A DNA stretch of 60,462 bases from an uncultured Pseudomonadota bacterium (GCA_937123825.1 CAKZKQ010000735.1:1-60462); one strand, 5' to 3'; shown: positions 16,720 through 25,337, counted from the first letter of the stretch. A program made the numbers and translations. The notes: generated from the letters alone by a model not told the origin.

Positions 16720-18725
16720 GGAGCCTCCGAATCGACAACGAGCGGCGCAAAGTCACCATTGCGGACCGTCAAAAGCACCGGAGGCGCCCCAAGCTCGCCG
16801 TGATCGCCAACCGACAGCGGCCCCAGCAGCCCAGGGAAGTCGCGCAGCCCCAGCAGCGCCTCCTGGAGCGCGTCAGGGCGGCGATGCCCGCGCGCCAGGA
16901 TCAACTCTCTGGCCACGCGCGTGGCGTCGTAGGCAAAGGCGGCAAAAATGGAAGGGTCACCGTCAATCTGGACGGCGTGGGACTGGGCAAAGGCCTGATT
17001 GTTCTCAGAGACCGCCCGGGGGGAGTAGCTGGCGGCGATGATGGCGCTGCGCGCGTAGGTGTCTCCATCGCTCAAAAGCGCCTCATCGGCCCACATGACG
17101 TTGCCCAGACAAAGCAGCGGGCGGCGATCGCCCTCCCCCCCTTCTTCGAGCGCCTCTGGCGCCGCGCACCAGAGCTGCTCGGCGGCCAAGGAGGGCAAGA
17201 TGATGCGGACGCGGCTGGCCACGTCGGGGACAAAGACAGCCTGGGCCCCAGAGCGGCGCAGGCGCTTGGCTTGATTGCGGAAGTCGGCGCTGCCGGGGTC
17301 GTACTCTTCTTCCAAGACCACCTTCAAACCAAGCTTATCGGCGTGGGCCTTGGCCATGTCGGTCAACTGGCGGCTGAACGGGGCGCCTTTGGGCAAGAGG
17401 ATCGCCACGCGCTGGGCTTTGGCCGCTTTGGCCTGCATCATGAGCGCCTTGACCTCGGCCTGACTGTCAATGAAGTGCCGAAAGACCCAGGCGCTGGTCT
17501 GGGCCAACTCCTGGTCGGTGCTCAACGCAATCATCGGCACCTCGGCCTCGGTCGCCAACTGCGCGGCGGCTTTGGCCTGGGCGTTGTCCAAGGGTCCAAT
17601 GATGACGCTGACACCGGCCTCAAGGAGGGCTTCCACGCCTGCGCGCGCACCCGAGCGACTGCTGGCCGTGTCGGCCAGGATGACGGTGCTGCGCCCGGCG
17701 CGCTCGGTCAGCGCCTCCTGGGCAAGCATCACCCCGGCCAATGCCATCGACCCCACCCGGCGGCTGCGGCCGGTCAACGGCAAGAGCACGCCGATGCGCA
17801 CCGGGCTTGGCCCCCCAAGGTCGTTCAAGCGCCGAGAGAGTTCTTCAGCCAGCGCGCCTTCATCCAAACGCACCAGAGGCGCGGCGATCGCCTGATGGAT
17901 CCGCGTCATGTCGTCGAGCGAGACCACGACGTCGTCCGGACGCACGAGGGCTTCGAGCAAGAGCGCGGCGCCGCTGAGCGCCTTGAGAAAGTCGTCTTGC
18001 TGAGCGTCGACGAGCGCCGTCAGGACCTGCGCGTCGGCCCCAGCTCTGGCCCCGTCGAGCGCCAGCGCCCTGACAAAGGCGCGCTCTGTGGGCGCGGCCA
18101 GCTCGTAAGCCCAACTCAACGCCTCCAGCATGGCCCCCAGCTGCCCCTGACGCTGGCGCGCCTGCCCCAAGAGGATCTGGGCTTTGGCGCGGTCGCCTTC
18201 GAGCCACAGCGCCGAGGGTTGCTGCCCCGGGTAGTGGTCGGCCAGCGCATCCAGCCCTTGCTCCAACATGCCGTTGTCGGCGGCGCAGATGGCCATATAG
18301 CCCAGCGCGCCTCGACGCACGCCTGCGTCGATGTCTTCGTCGGTGCCGACGGCTTCAAGTTCGGCCATGGCGTCTTTGTGCTGGCCTGCGCGACAGAGCG
18401 CGGCGCCCGCCATGGCTTCGGCCTGGGGCCGGGCGTCCTCAAAGCTCTGAGCGACCTGGAGGTAGGCCTTTCGTGCTTGCTCAAAGCGCCCCTGGCCCAT
18501 CATGACCCCGGCGTCTTCAAGGGCGTCGCGGGCGGCGGGCTCAAGCTCAATGGGGTCGGAGCCGCCCATCCCAAAGCCGCCTGCGTCGGCAGCGGAGTGA
18601 CCGCCGGGATCGGGCTCGGTGCCTTCGGCGACGTGGCCGCACGCCAGCGCCGTCACCATCAGGAGCATGGAGAGCAGTCCCAGCGCAGATCGCGTTCGAC
18701 CAGAGGTTCTTCGAGCGGATTTCAT
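16716..18725 (-). CDS. LpoA-like lipoprotein: TPR region plus periplasmic-binding-protein domain
   Basis: A 669-residue protein starting at ATG 18725, which gives a lipoprotein signal (MVTALACG). Residues ~60-330 are helical repeats of TPR type. From ~335 on is a type I periplasmic-binding fold (PVRIGVLLPLTGRSRRVGSMALAGVMLAQEAL, VIIGPLDNAQAKAAAQLATEAEVPMIALS, QRVAILLPKG, AAFAYDATRVARELI). This arrangement is that of penicillin-binding-protein activator LpoA and related ligand-binding lipoproteins. It may tune peptidoglycan synthesis or sense a ligand in the periplasm. It overlaps the barrel-like protein gene and lies downstream of a Ser/Thr kinase gene. Confidence 0.8.
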   Translation of the reverse strand: MKSARRTSGRTRSALGLLSMLLMVTALACGHVAEGTEPDPGGHSAADAGGFGMGGSDPIELEPAARDALEDAGVMMGQGRFEQARKAYLQVAQSFEDARPQAEAMAGAALCRAGQHKDAMAELEAVGTDEDIDAGVRRGALGYMAICAADNGMLEQGLDALADHYPGQQPSALWLEGDRAKAQILLGQARQRQGQLGAMLEALSWAYELAAPTERAFVRALALDGARAGADAQVLTALVDAQQDDFLKALSGAALLLEALVRPDDVVVSLDDMTRIHQAIAAPLVRLDEGALAEELSRRLNDLGGPSPVRIGVLLPLTGRSRRVGSMALAGVMLAQEALTERAGRSTVILADTASSRSGARAGVEALLEAGVSVIIGPLDNAQAKAAAQLATEAEVPMIALSTDQELAQTSAWVFRHFIDSQAEVKALMMQAKAAKAQRVAILLPKGAPFSRQLTDMAKAHADKLGLKVVLEEEYDPGSADFRNQAKRLRRSGAQAVFVPDVASRVRIILPSLAAEQLWCAAPEALEEGGEGDRRPLLCLGNVMWADEALLSDGDTYARSAIIAASYSPRAVSENNQAFAQSHAVQIDGDPSIFAAFAYDATRVARELILARGHRRPDALQEALLGLRDFPGLLGPLSVGDHGELGAPPVLLTVRNGDFAPLVVDSEAP

Positions 18726-18832
18726 GGGGTGTGTGGTGTTTTGAGATGGGGCTGTCGGAGCGGGCCGCTGCGGGGTTGGATGTGCAGCGGCGCTCGGCAT
18801 ACGGCGAGTCCGGTTCCGGAGCGCTGCGCAGG

Positions 18833-20248
18833 TCATGAACTTGTGGGGGGTTGTGAGTGTTCGGCCAGCGTGATGATCGCAGGCCGGGAGTGATCTGAGG
18901 CCTGTTCGTCTGATGAAGACGGGAAGAAATAGAAGAAGACCCCCACCGCCAAAGCAGCCGCCAGGAGGATGACAATGAAGAGGGCACCGATCCACATGGC
19001 CAGGGAGTTGCCCTCGTCATCGGCCGGAGGGTGGGCCATGCGCTGGGTCTCTTCGGGCAGGTCCTTGGGGGTTGAGGCCGCGACCACGGCGGGCTTGCGC
19101 CTGGGGTCGGCGGCGTCACTCTGGCGGTTGACGGCGGCGGTGGCGTCGCTGGTCACGTCGCGCGGCAACTCTTTGCGCTTGTTCTCTTCGGCACGGCGCT
19201 TGGCTTCGGCCACGGCTTTTTCGGCGTCAAAGGGCACGGTGCGCTTGTAGACGTCGGGGTCGCCGGGCAACTCTGGGCTGACCTCTGCGGGCTGCGCGTC
19301 GGGGTCGAGCAGCGGCTTGAGCAGCGAGCGCACGTCCATCATGTTGCGCGGTCGATCGGCGGGGTCTTTGGCCAAAAAGCCTTCAAAGGTGCGGGCGATC
19401 TCGGCGCTGACCGGCTCGTCGAGCGAGAGGGTGTCGAGCGGCGTGGGGGCGCGCTCAAGGTGCATGAAGAGGACTGCGATGGGGCCATCGGCGATGAACG
19501 GGGGCTGGCCCGAGAGCAACTCGTAGCCCATCGCGCCGAGCGCGTAGATGTCGGTGCGTGGGTCGGGGTCCTGGCCGCGGATCTGTTCGGGCGCCATGTA
19601 GCTGGGCGTGCCCATGACCTTGCCGGTGGCGGTGAGGTTCTGGCCGCTGCCAGCGATCTTGGCGATGCCAAAATCCAGGACCGTGACCTTGACCGAGCCG
19701 TCATCGGCCTTGTCCATGAAAATGTTGGCGGGCTTCAGGTCTCGGTGGATCACCCCCTGAAGGTGCGCTTCGCCCAACGCCGCCGCGGTCTGGTCGATGA
19801 TCTCCAGCGCTTCCATCTGGCTGATCTCTCCAAGCCGGATCAGCTCATCAACGGGTTTGCCGTTGAGCAGCTCCATGGCGATGTAGAGCAGCCCCTCATC
19901 GGTTTTGCCAAAGTCGTAGAGGCGGATGATGTTGGGGTGGGTCAGCGAGGCCAGGACACGCGCTTCACTGAAGAAGCGGCGCACGGTGCGCTCATCGCCG
20001 CTGATGTCGCTGTGAAGGACCTTCAGGGCGATCTTGTCCCCGGTGCGTCGGTCCTGGGCGCGGTAAACCATGCCCATGCCGCCCTCACCGATGGAGGTCT
20101 CGACCTCGTATCGGTCGTTGACGACGGCCCCTTCAAGGCCATCATTCTGTGCGGCTTCGACCTGGACTTCGACCAGCTTCTCCCCGTCGTAGATGCACTC
20201 CTCGACGCTGTTGTCAAAGAAGGAATTGCATTTCGGGCATCGTCGCAT
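18833..20248 (-). CDS. Membrane-anchored Ser/Thr protein kinase with N-terminal zinc ribbon
   Basis: A 471-residue protein (ATG 20248; a GTG four codons earlier is possible). It opens with a CPKC...C zinc-ribbon-like segment (RRCPKCNSFF...EECIYDG). A full PknB-type kinase follows: Gly loop GEGGMGMVYRA, ALKVL Lys, HRDLKPANIFM catalytic loop, DFGIAK, GTPSYMAPEQ activation segment. After a charged juxtamembrane region there is one transmembrane helix close to the C-terminus and a short tail. The kinase is active by motif and faces the cytoplasm. It is co-oriented with the LpoA-like gene 107 bases downstream, so signalling to envelope functions is plausible. Confidence 0.92.
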   Translation of the reverse strand: MRRCPKCNSFFDNSVEECIYDGEKLVEVQVEAAQNDGLEGAVVNDRYEVETSIGEGGMGMVYRAQDRRTGDKIALKVLHSDISGDERTVRRFFSEARVLASLTHPNIIRLYDFGKTDEGLLYIAMELLNGKPVDELIRLGEISQMEALEIIDQTAAALGEAHLQGVIHRDLKPANIFMDKADDGSVKVTVLDFGIAKIAGSGQNLTATGKVMGTPSYMAPEQIRGQDPDPRTDIYALGAMGYELLSGQPPFIADGPIAVLFMHLERAPTPLDTLSLDEPVSAEIARTFEGFLAKDPADRPRNMMDVRSLLKPLLDPDAQPAEVSPELPGDPDVYKRTVPFDAEKAVAEAKRRAEENKRKELPRDVTSDATAAVNRQSDAADPRRKPAVVAASTPKDLPEETQRMAHPPADDEGNSLAMWIGALFIVILLAAALAVGVFFYFFPSSSDEQASDHSRPAIITLAEHSQPPTSS

Positions 20249-20361
20249 GCGTTCTACCACCCCATATTCAGAGTGTTGTTCGTGGTTTGCCGTGGAGCAG
20301 GCCAGGACCAGATTTATCCTTCATACCTACCATAGGTCCACCAAACTTCCCAGGGAACCCT

Positions 20362-22794
20362 CTATCCTTTGTAGGATATGGGACAAAAGCCAGTGGCACG
20401 AGGTGCGTTGCGCCGCCGCAGCGCCCACCCCAGCGCAACACAACCCAGGATCAAGAAGCTTCCCATCGGTGGCCAGGGACTGTCGCGCGGCACCTGAGCG
20501 CAGGCGCCACCAGCGACTGTACCAACAGGCGGCTCAAGGTCGCGACGATCCTGGGCAAAGGTGACCTGAGGCTGAGCATCGAGACGCTGTCCATCGACGC
20601 TCACAAGCACAGTGGCCTGCCCCTGCGCGGTGCCGGCCTCAACGGGGACCGCCATGACACGGGCGCTGTTTTGGTGGGGAAGGCCCACATCGGCCGCCCC
20701 TTGCGGGGTCAAAATCTCCACGCTTGGGCTCCAGCCGGGCTCCAGCGGCCTGCCCTGGGCGTCGCGCGCCACGACAAGGACCTCAAAACTCTGCAACGGC
20801 GAGATGACATCGCGCGAGACACCGACGCTGGACATGGCGGGATCGATTGGTCCTGGTGGGCTCTGGGCGTTGTGGGGGCGCAGGGCATCGAGGACGCTGA
20901 GCAGTCCAAAGCCCGCGCGAGGATCCCAGTGGCCCAAAGAAGACGGGTCGCCGTGCTGGGCGGTGGAGCGCAGGAGATCGGCCACCTCCCGGTGGGTGCG
21001 CGAGGGGTTTTGCTCAAGCAAGAGCGCGGCGGCGCCGCTGACAAAGGCGCTGGCCATGCTGGTGCCCTCAAAGACGGCGTGTTTGCCGCCAGCGACGACG
21101 GGCTCGTAGCCCACGGCCCGAGCCAACGCAAAAATAGAGGCGGCGCCGGGGTTGTCGGGGTCGGACTGAGAGGCCATGGCGGCGGCCAGCACCGATCCGG
21201 GCGCGATCAGGTCGGGTTTTGGGCGCCCGTCGGTGGTGGGCCCTGCCCCGGAGAAGCTGGCGACCGTGCCGGGGATCCTGTCGGTGCTCCAGACATTCAT
21301 GGAGGCATCGACCCACTGGTTGCGGGTGACGTGCGCGCCGACGGTGATGGCGCCCGACACTGTGCCAGGGACGGTCAAGGTCGAGTCTTGATCGAGGTGA
21401 TTGGCCATGCGGGCGCCAAAGAACCCCGGCTGAGCGATCCAGGCGTCAAAACGAGAGGAACCGTCGGCGTCGACCGCCTCGATGGTGTAGAGGCCACCTT
21501 GGAGGACGCTGCCGATGGGCTCCTGGATAAAGACCACGACCTGACCGCGGGCAGGGTTTTGGGGGTCGGAGGCGGCGTGATTGATGGAGATGGGGCCAAA
21601 GCGCGCCGAGAGGTCCTGGCTGTCCTGGCCGGGCGACACCGGGCCAATGGTGCGGCCATCAGGGGTCCGCAAGACAAAGGATGGGGGGTCTTGTTGGGGG
21701 TCGCGCTCATACCAAAGGTCCACCAGCGCAAAGCTGGGCGCATCCCAGGTCCGCTCGTAGGTGGGCACGCGCAGCGCCAGCGGCTCCTTGGCGCTCAGCG
21801 GACCGCTGGCGTGAACGGCCCGGCCGCTGTCATTGCCAGCGGCGGTGACCAGGACCACACCGGGCTGGTCCTCGACCAGCTCCTGCAGCGCGCGCTCAAA
21901 AGCCGAAGAGCCATCGTGGGGGCCACTGTGGCCACCGAGGCTGAGGTTGATGACGGCGGGCTGACCGGTGGCGCGGGCGCGCTCAAGGATGAAGCGCACC
22001 CCGGCGAGGATGTCGGCGTCGGCCAGGCTCAGGGAGCCCGGGGCGGTGGCTTTGACGATGATCAACTCGGCGTCAGGGGCGACGCCATCGGCGCCCAGCG
22101 CCTCTCCGGGGCGCCCTGCGGCGATGGACGCCACGTGGGTGCCGTGGCCCAGTTCATCGCCAGGGGGCGGCCCATCCACAGGTTCACCGGCGATGGCGGC
22201 CAGAAGCTCGGCGCGGCTCCAGAGCGCGCCGCCGTGGGGGTCGATGCCTGGATGCGTCTCGGGGCGAACCGCGCCGTTGAAGTCCAGCAGCCAGGTGATC
22301 CTGGGCAGGCCTTCGTCATCGGCAAAGTCGGGGTGTGTCCAATCGATGCCGGAGTCGATGATGCCGATGATGACGCCTTTGCCCGAGACCCCCAGGGTGC
22401 GGCGGCGCTCGGCGACCAGCGGGGCCATGCCCATGGCCTCAATGGCGACGTCCAATTGCAACGAAAAAGGCCAGGCCAACTCAACGCGGCCCTCCTGGAG
22501 GACTTCGGCCCAGGCCATCAACTCAGCCAGGGAGCCGCTGACGGGTTGGGCATGTCCAGGGCCGCAAACCACGGCGCGGTGGCGCTGCTCGGGTTCCCAG
22601 CCCAGATTCCAGGCGGCGCGCAGCAGCGGTCCCGCGCTCGGCGGCAGCTCTCTGGCCAGCGCGGGGCCAGAAAAGAGCAACGCAGCGAGCATCGGCACCG
22701 CACACACCAGCGGCCGCCAGCGGGCCGGGCGCGCGCCGCGTAAGCCTGGTGGTTTGGCAACCGTGCAGGGTTCTAAGTGGGCAAGTCGATCCAT
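20362..22794 (-). CDS. Secreted subtilisin-like serine protease (S8) with MYXO-CTERM-like tail
   Basis: An 810-residue protein with a signal sequence (hydrophobic segment ~28-46). The S8 catalytic residues are all present: D147 (IIDSGIDWTHPD), H217 (GHGTHVAS), oxyanion N321 (AAGND) and S579 (FEGTSMASA). Between N321 and S579 lies a beta-rich insertion of about 130 residues. The end has a Cys (GGACAQV), one transmembrane helix and an Arg cluster (ALRRRN), the layout of MYXO-CTERM surface-sorting tails. It would be an exported, surface-attached or released protease. The gene begins six bases after trmH with no clear ribosome site, so coupling to trmH is likely. Confidence 0.93.
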   Translation of the reverse strand: MDRLAHLEPCTVAKPPGLRGARPARWRPLVCAVPMLAALLFSGPALARELPPSAGPLLRAAWNLGWEPEQRHRAVVCGPGHAQPVSGSLAELMAWAEVLQEGRVELAWPFSLQLDVAIEAMGMAPLVAERRRTLGVSGKGVIIGIIDSGIDWTHPDFADDEGLPRITWLLDFNGAVRPETHPGIDPHGGALWSRAELLAAIAGEPVDGPPPGDELGHGTHVASIAAGRPGEALGADGVAPDAELIIVKATAPGSLSLADADILAGVRFILERARATGQPAVINLSLGGHSGPHDGSSAFERALQELVEDQPGVVLVTAAGNDSGRAVHASGPLSAKEPLALRVPTYERTWDAPSFALVDLWYERDPQQDPPSFVLRTPDGRTIGPVSPGQDSQDLSARFGPISINHAASDPQNPARGQVVVFIQEPIGSVLQGGLYTIEAVDADGSSRFDAWIAQPGFFGARMANHLDQDSTLTVPGTVSGAITVGAHVTRNQWVDASMNVWSTDRIPGTVASFSGAGPTTDGRPKPDLIAPGSVLAAAMASQSDPDNPGAASIFALARAVGYEPVVAGGKHAVFEGTSMASAFVSGAAALLLEQNPSRTHREVADLLRSTAQHGDPSSLGHWDPRAGFGLLSVLDALRPHNAQSPPGPIDPAMSSVGVSRDVISPLQSFEVLVVARDAQGRPLEPGWSPSVEILTPQGAADVGLPHQNSARVMAVPVEAGTAQGQATVLVSVDGQRLDAQPQVTFAQDRRDLEPPVGTVAGGACAQVPRDSPWPPMGSFLILGCVALGWALRRRNAPRATGFCPISYKG

Positions 22795-22800
22795 GGTGGG

Positions 22801-23481
22801 TCAGTCGGCCAGGCCGGCCTCCTGGAGCAGGACATCGCTGCGGCGGACGCTGCGGCGGTAGAAGCGCTCGCGCAGGCGCTGGCGCTGGTCGTCGGTGAGG
22901 TCACCGCTTTGGCCCAGGCGCGCGGCACGGTCTTGCACGGCGTGGTACATGGAGATGGCGGCGGCCACCGAGACGTTGAAGGACTGGGCGAAGCCGCGCA
23001 TGGGGATGATGACGCTGGCGTCGCACATCTCGAGCATTTCGGGGCAGACGCCGGCGTGCTCGTTGCCCAGCACCAGCGCGGTGGGCTTGGAGAAGTCGAT
23101 CTCGTCGATGGGGACCGCGCCGTCGAGGTGCGTGGCCAGCAGCGTGTAGCCGGCGGTCTTGAGCTCTTTGGCGCAGGTGACGGGGTCATCGTAGCGGTGG
23201 ATGTCGAGCCACTTGTGGGCGCCGGTGCTGACGCGTCGGCCGACTTTGTAGCGGGCGGAGGTCATGACGAGGTTGACGCGCTGGACACCAAAGGAGTCGC
23301 AGCTGCGCAGCACAGCCGAGATGTTGCCGGTGTCATAGAGTCCATCGAGGACCATGGTCAGGTTGTAGGTCCGGTGGTCGAGGACAGACTCGATACGCCC
23401 GAGGCGTCGGGACGTGATGAGCGGCTGGAGGGTGTCGATGATCCTGGGGTCGCCAGTCTCGGTCATTGTCGGGTCGGTCAC
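22801..23481 (-). CDS. trmH: tRNA (guanosine-18-2'-O)-methyltransferase, SpoU/TrmH family
   Basis: About 226 residues from GTG 23481 (GGAG six bases upstream); the ATG at 23466 is another choice. It has the three SPOUT motifs: NISAVLRSCDSFGVQ, TALVLGNEHAGV and IIPMRGFAQSFNVSVAAAI, the last with the TrmH-type NVSVA that builds the trefoil knot and binds SAM. The C-terminal helix with many Arg residues matches TrmH. It methylates G18 in the D loop of tRNAs; the nearby tRNA cluster may be chance or may be a translation neighbourhood. Confidence 0.88.
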   Translation of the reverse strand: MTDPTMTETGDPRIIDTLQPLITSRRLGRIESVLDHRTYNLTMVLDGLYDTGNISAVLRSCDSFGVQRVNLVMTSARYKVGRRVSTGAHKWLDIHRYDDPVTCAKELKTAGYTLLATHLDGAVPIDEIDFSKPTALVLGNEHAGVCPEMLEMCDASVIIPMRGFAQSFNVSVAAAISMYHAVQDRAARLGQSGDLTDDQRQRLRERFYRRSVRRSDVLLQEAGLAD

Positions 23482-23960
23482 GTCAGGCTCCGTATCGCAG
23501 GGCGTGTGGTGTTGTGATGTCCGTGCGTGCGTATAGGGGGACACACAGGCGCCAGACAAGAATCTATATTAAAGATGGCCTCAAAAGTCGATGGCGAGCG
23601 CCGCCACAGGCGATCGAGCGCGGCGGCGTTGTGTCGTCCCAAATGCAGAACTTTTTTGATGGGGTTGGCGGCGTTTCGTGTGTTCCGGCACGCAGGTGTG
23701 CACGAAATGGACAGCTTTCTTTGGGGTCTCCCCTCAGAGATTCAGGATCCCCCCTCAGATCTTTGAGGGGGGTGTGGGGGTATTTTGGGGGTGTTTTGAG
23801 GGTTTTGACCGGAGTGAGGGTGGGACGTGGGGCGCTGGCGAGGGCCAAGAAAAGACAAAAGCCTCAACCCTTTGGGGGGTGGAGGCTCGCCGCATCGTGC
23901 TTAATCTTTGTAAAGGCCGGACTTTACGGCCTCGAACGGGTCCATCTGATGTGAATCATG
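23482..23960. other. Intergenic region with strong hairpins, no gene seen
   Basis: No credible coding frame. A perfect nine-base stem CCCCCCTCA/TGAGGGGGG (23749-23757 with 23764-23772) and a second stem AGCCTCAACCC/GGGTGGAGGCT near 23861-23890 are present. Neither is followed by a good T run. Confidence 0.5.
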
Positions 23961-24099
23961 ACACGCAGAGGGCGGACCCCGGAAAACAGTGCGGGCAGTT
24001 CTTTCTGAAGTCGTGTGACTTTGAGGGGCCCGCCCTCTCGTGTGACGGTGAGAAGACACAGCACACCCTGTGCCAGGTTTTGTTTTTGTCGCATTTTTT
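23961..24099 (+). ncRNA. Candidate structured small RNA (unassigned) ending in an intrinsic terminator
   Basis: ACACG (23961-23965) pairs with CGTGT (24039-24043), AGAGGGCGG (23967-23975) with CCGCCCTCT (24030-24038), and CCCC (23977-23980) with GGGG (24025-24028). This gives an 18-pair stem broken by one bulge and one mismatch. The ~44-base loop includes a small AGTC/GACT hairpin. A terminator-like hairpin and a T-rich run follow at once. There is no open frame. I could not assign it to a known RNA (6S-like length is possible), and no clear promoter was seen. Confidence 0.5.
24057..24099 (+). terminator. Intrinsic terminator after the candidate small RNA
   Basis: Stem GCACA/TGTGC (24061-24065 with 24069-24073), or CACAG/CTGTG in an alternative register, is followed by GGTTTTGTTTTTG and then TTTTTT at about 24094-24099. 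Confidence 0.55.
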
Positions 24100-24139
24100 C
24101 TGCAGGGCGGTTTTCCTCGAAAAGGAGGTCAAAAAAGGG

Positions 24140-24168
24140 TTGCGCGTGGTGGGGCCTTGTGGCATAAC
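24140..24168 (+). promoter_or_regulatory. Predicted promoter of the tRNA cluster
   Basis: TTGCGC (24140-24145), 17 bases, then CATAAC (24163-24168), about 30 bases before the first tRNA-Ser. Confidence 0.4.
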
Positions 24169-24199
24169 CACGCTCCGTTCTGTGCCGAACTCCTTTTCT

Positions 24200-24282
24200 G
24201 GAGGGGTGGCCGAGTGGTTTAAGGCACCGGTCTTGAAAACCGGCAAGCGAAAGCTTCGTGGGTTCGAATCCCACCTCCTCCG
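24200..24282 (+). tRNA. tRNA-Ser(UGA)
   Basis: Full cloverleaf: acceptor GGAGGGG with CTCCTCC (one G-U), D arm GCCGAGTGGTTTAAGGC, anticodon stem CCGGT/ACCGG with loop CTTGAAA (anticodon TGA), a long type II variable arm (AAGCGAAAGCTTC), and T arm GTGGGTTCGAATCCCAC. The discriminator is G. The 3' CCA is not encoded. It reads UCA/UCG (and by wobble more). Confidence 0.95.
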
Positions 24283-24339
24283 TAAGCATCGTTCATCGTG
24301 TAACATCGGCGGAGGTTGGCACGATCGGGCAAGTGTTCT

Positions 24340-24427
24340 GGAGAGGTGGCCGAGTGGCTGAAGGCGCCCGCCTGCTAAGCGAGTATGGGTTAATAGCCCA
24401 TCGAGGGTTCGAATCCCTCCCTCTCCG
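24340..24427 (+). tRNA. tRNA-Ser(GCU)
   Basis: Acceptor GGAGAGG/CCTCTCC, D arm GCCGAGTGGCTGAAGGC, anticodon stem GCCTG.. with loop containing GCT, long variable arm around GTATGGGTTAATAGCCCATC, and T arm GAGGGTTCGAATCCCTC. The discriminator is G with no encoded CCA. It reads AGC/AGU. Confidence 0.95.
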
Positions 24428-24471
24428 CTTGGTGTGTTTCCTGACTTTGGTGAGGAAAAGTCACATCGAGC

Positions 24472-24500
24472 TTGACAAAAGATTGTTGACGTTGCATCAC
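24472..24500 (+). promoter_or_regulatory. Predicted promoter of tRNA-Arg and tadA
   Basis: A consensus TTGACA (24472-24477), 17 bases, then CATCAC (24495-24500), 25 bases before tRNA-Arg. Confidence 0.4.
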
Positions 24501-24524
24501 ATGGCGCAGCGATCGACATGATCA

Positions 24525-24598
24525 GCACCCGTAGCTCAATTGGATAGAGCAACGGTCTACGGAACCGTAGGTTGGAGGTTCGAGTCCTTCCGGGTGCG
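24525..24598 (+). tRNA. tRNA-Arg(ACG)
   Basis: Acceptor GCACCCG/CGGGTGC, D arm GCTCAATTGGATAGAGC, anticodon stem ACGGT/ACCGT with loop CTACGGA (anticodon ACG), and T arm GGAGGTTCGAGTCCTTC. The discriminator is G; no CCA is encoded. A34 of this tRNA is the bacterial substrate for deamination to inosine, which lets it read CGU/CGC/CGA. The deaminase gene tadA lies just downstream. Confidence 0.96.
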
Positions 24599-24683
24599 CT
24601 CTAATGAGGTTTTCAAGCAATGCATGGCCACCAATCGGTGGCCATGTTGCTTGGAGCCCCATGATGGTGATTGGACAGCGCGC

Positions 24684-25163
24684 ATGTCACGCAAGACGCG
24701 CAAGCACCCAGAATTCATGCGCCAGGCCCTTGAGCTTGCCCATGAAGCCTCCCTCCAGGGAGAAGTGCCTGTGGGTGCGCTGCTCGTCGCCAACGGTGAG
24801 ATCGTCGGTCGAGGTTACAACCGACGGGAACAAGACACCGACCCCCTTGGACACGCCGAGCTGATGGCCATTCAACAGGCCTGTCAAAAGCTCGGCTCCT
24901 GGCGCATCCCCCGCAGTACGCTCTACGTCACACTTGAGCCCTGCCCCATGTGCTCCGGAGCCATCGTCCAATCAAGGATCGAACGGGTTGTCTTTGGTTG
25001 CCGGGATCCCAAAGCTGGCGCTGTACGTTCACTCTACGCGCTGCTCGAAGACCCCAGACTCCCTCACCGATGCCAGGTCATCGAGGGCATCCTCGAAGAA
25101 GAGTGCCGCACCATGCTGACACAGTTCTTTAAAGAACTTCGCAGCAAACGCAGCACAAAGTAG
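24684..25163 (+). CDS. tadA: tRNA-specific adenosine deaminase TadA
   Basis: A 159-residue zinc deaminase with the catalytic HAE (PLGHAELMAIQQA) and the Cys pair of PCPMC (TLEPCPMCSGAIVQSRI), plus the family opening FMRQALELAHEASLQGEVPVGALLV. It converts A34 to inosine in tRNA-Arg(ACG). The ATG at 24684 fits the family start; the frame stays open upstream into the tRNA but that part is not protein-like. It sits 85 bases after its own substrate tRNA and before two more tRNA-Ser genes, so tRNA and mRNA may share a transcript that must be processed. Confidence 0.95.
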   Translation: MSRKTRKHPEFMRQALELAHEASLQGEVPVGALLVANGEIVGRGYNRREQDTDPLGHAELMAIQQACQKLGSWRIPRSTLYVTLEPCPMCSGAIVQSRIERVVFGCRDPKAGAVRSLYALLEDPRLPHRCQVIEGILEEECRTMLTQFFKELRSKRSTK

Positions 25164-25190
25164 ACAACTCAATAAGAGAAGTCTGGCCAT

Positions 25191-25277
25191 GGAGAGGTGG
25201 CCGAGTGGTCGAAGGCGCTTGACTCGAAATCAAGTATATCTTTACGGGTATCGTGGGTTCGAATCCCACCCTCTCCG
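25191..25277 (+). tRNA. tRNA-Ser(CGA)
   Basis: Acceptor GGAGAGG/CCTCTCC, anticodon stem CTTGA/TCAAG with loop CTCGAAA (anticodon CGA), long variable arm (about 25234-25253), and T arm GTGGGTTCGAATCCCAC. The discriminator is G with no encoded CCA. It begins 27 bases after the tadA stop. It reads UCG. Confidence 0.95.
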
Positions 25278-25337
25278 CTCCAAATTTACACCCCTGAGCA
25301 CGGTGTGATGCCTCCCTGAGGCCCTTTAGCTCCACCT

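Noticed and set aside
16560..18893. Long plus-strand frame opposite the LpoA-like and barrel genes
   Set aside because: Composition typical of an antisense shadow; no recognised domain, and the minus-strand genes have signals and motifs.
23749..23772. Nine-pair hairpin as a terminator of trmH or an RNA gene
   Set aside because: It lies upstream of trmH on the wrong side, and no T tract follows in either direction.
24540..24683. Upstream extension of TadA through the tRNA-Arg
   Set aside because: The extension overlaps the tRNA and is not protein-like; the homologous TadA start is the ATG at 24684.
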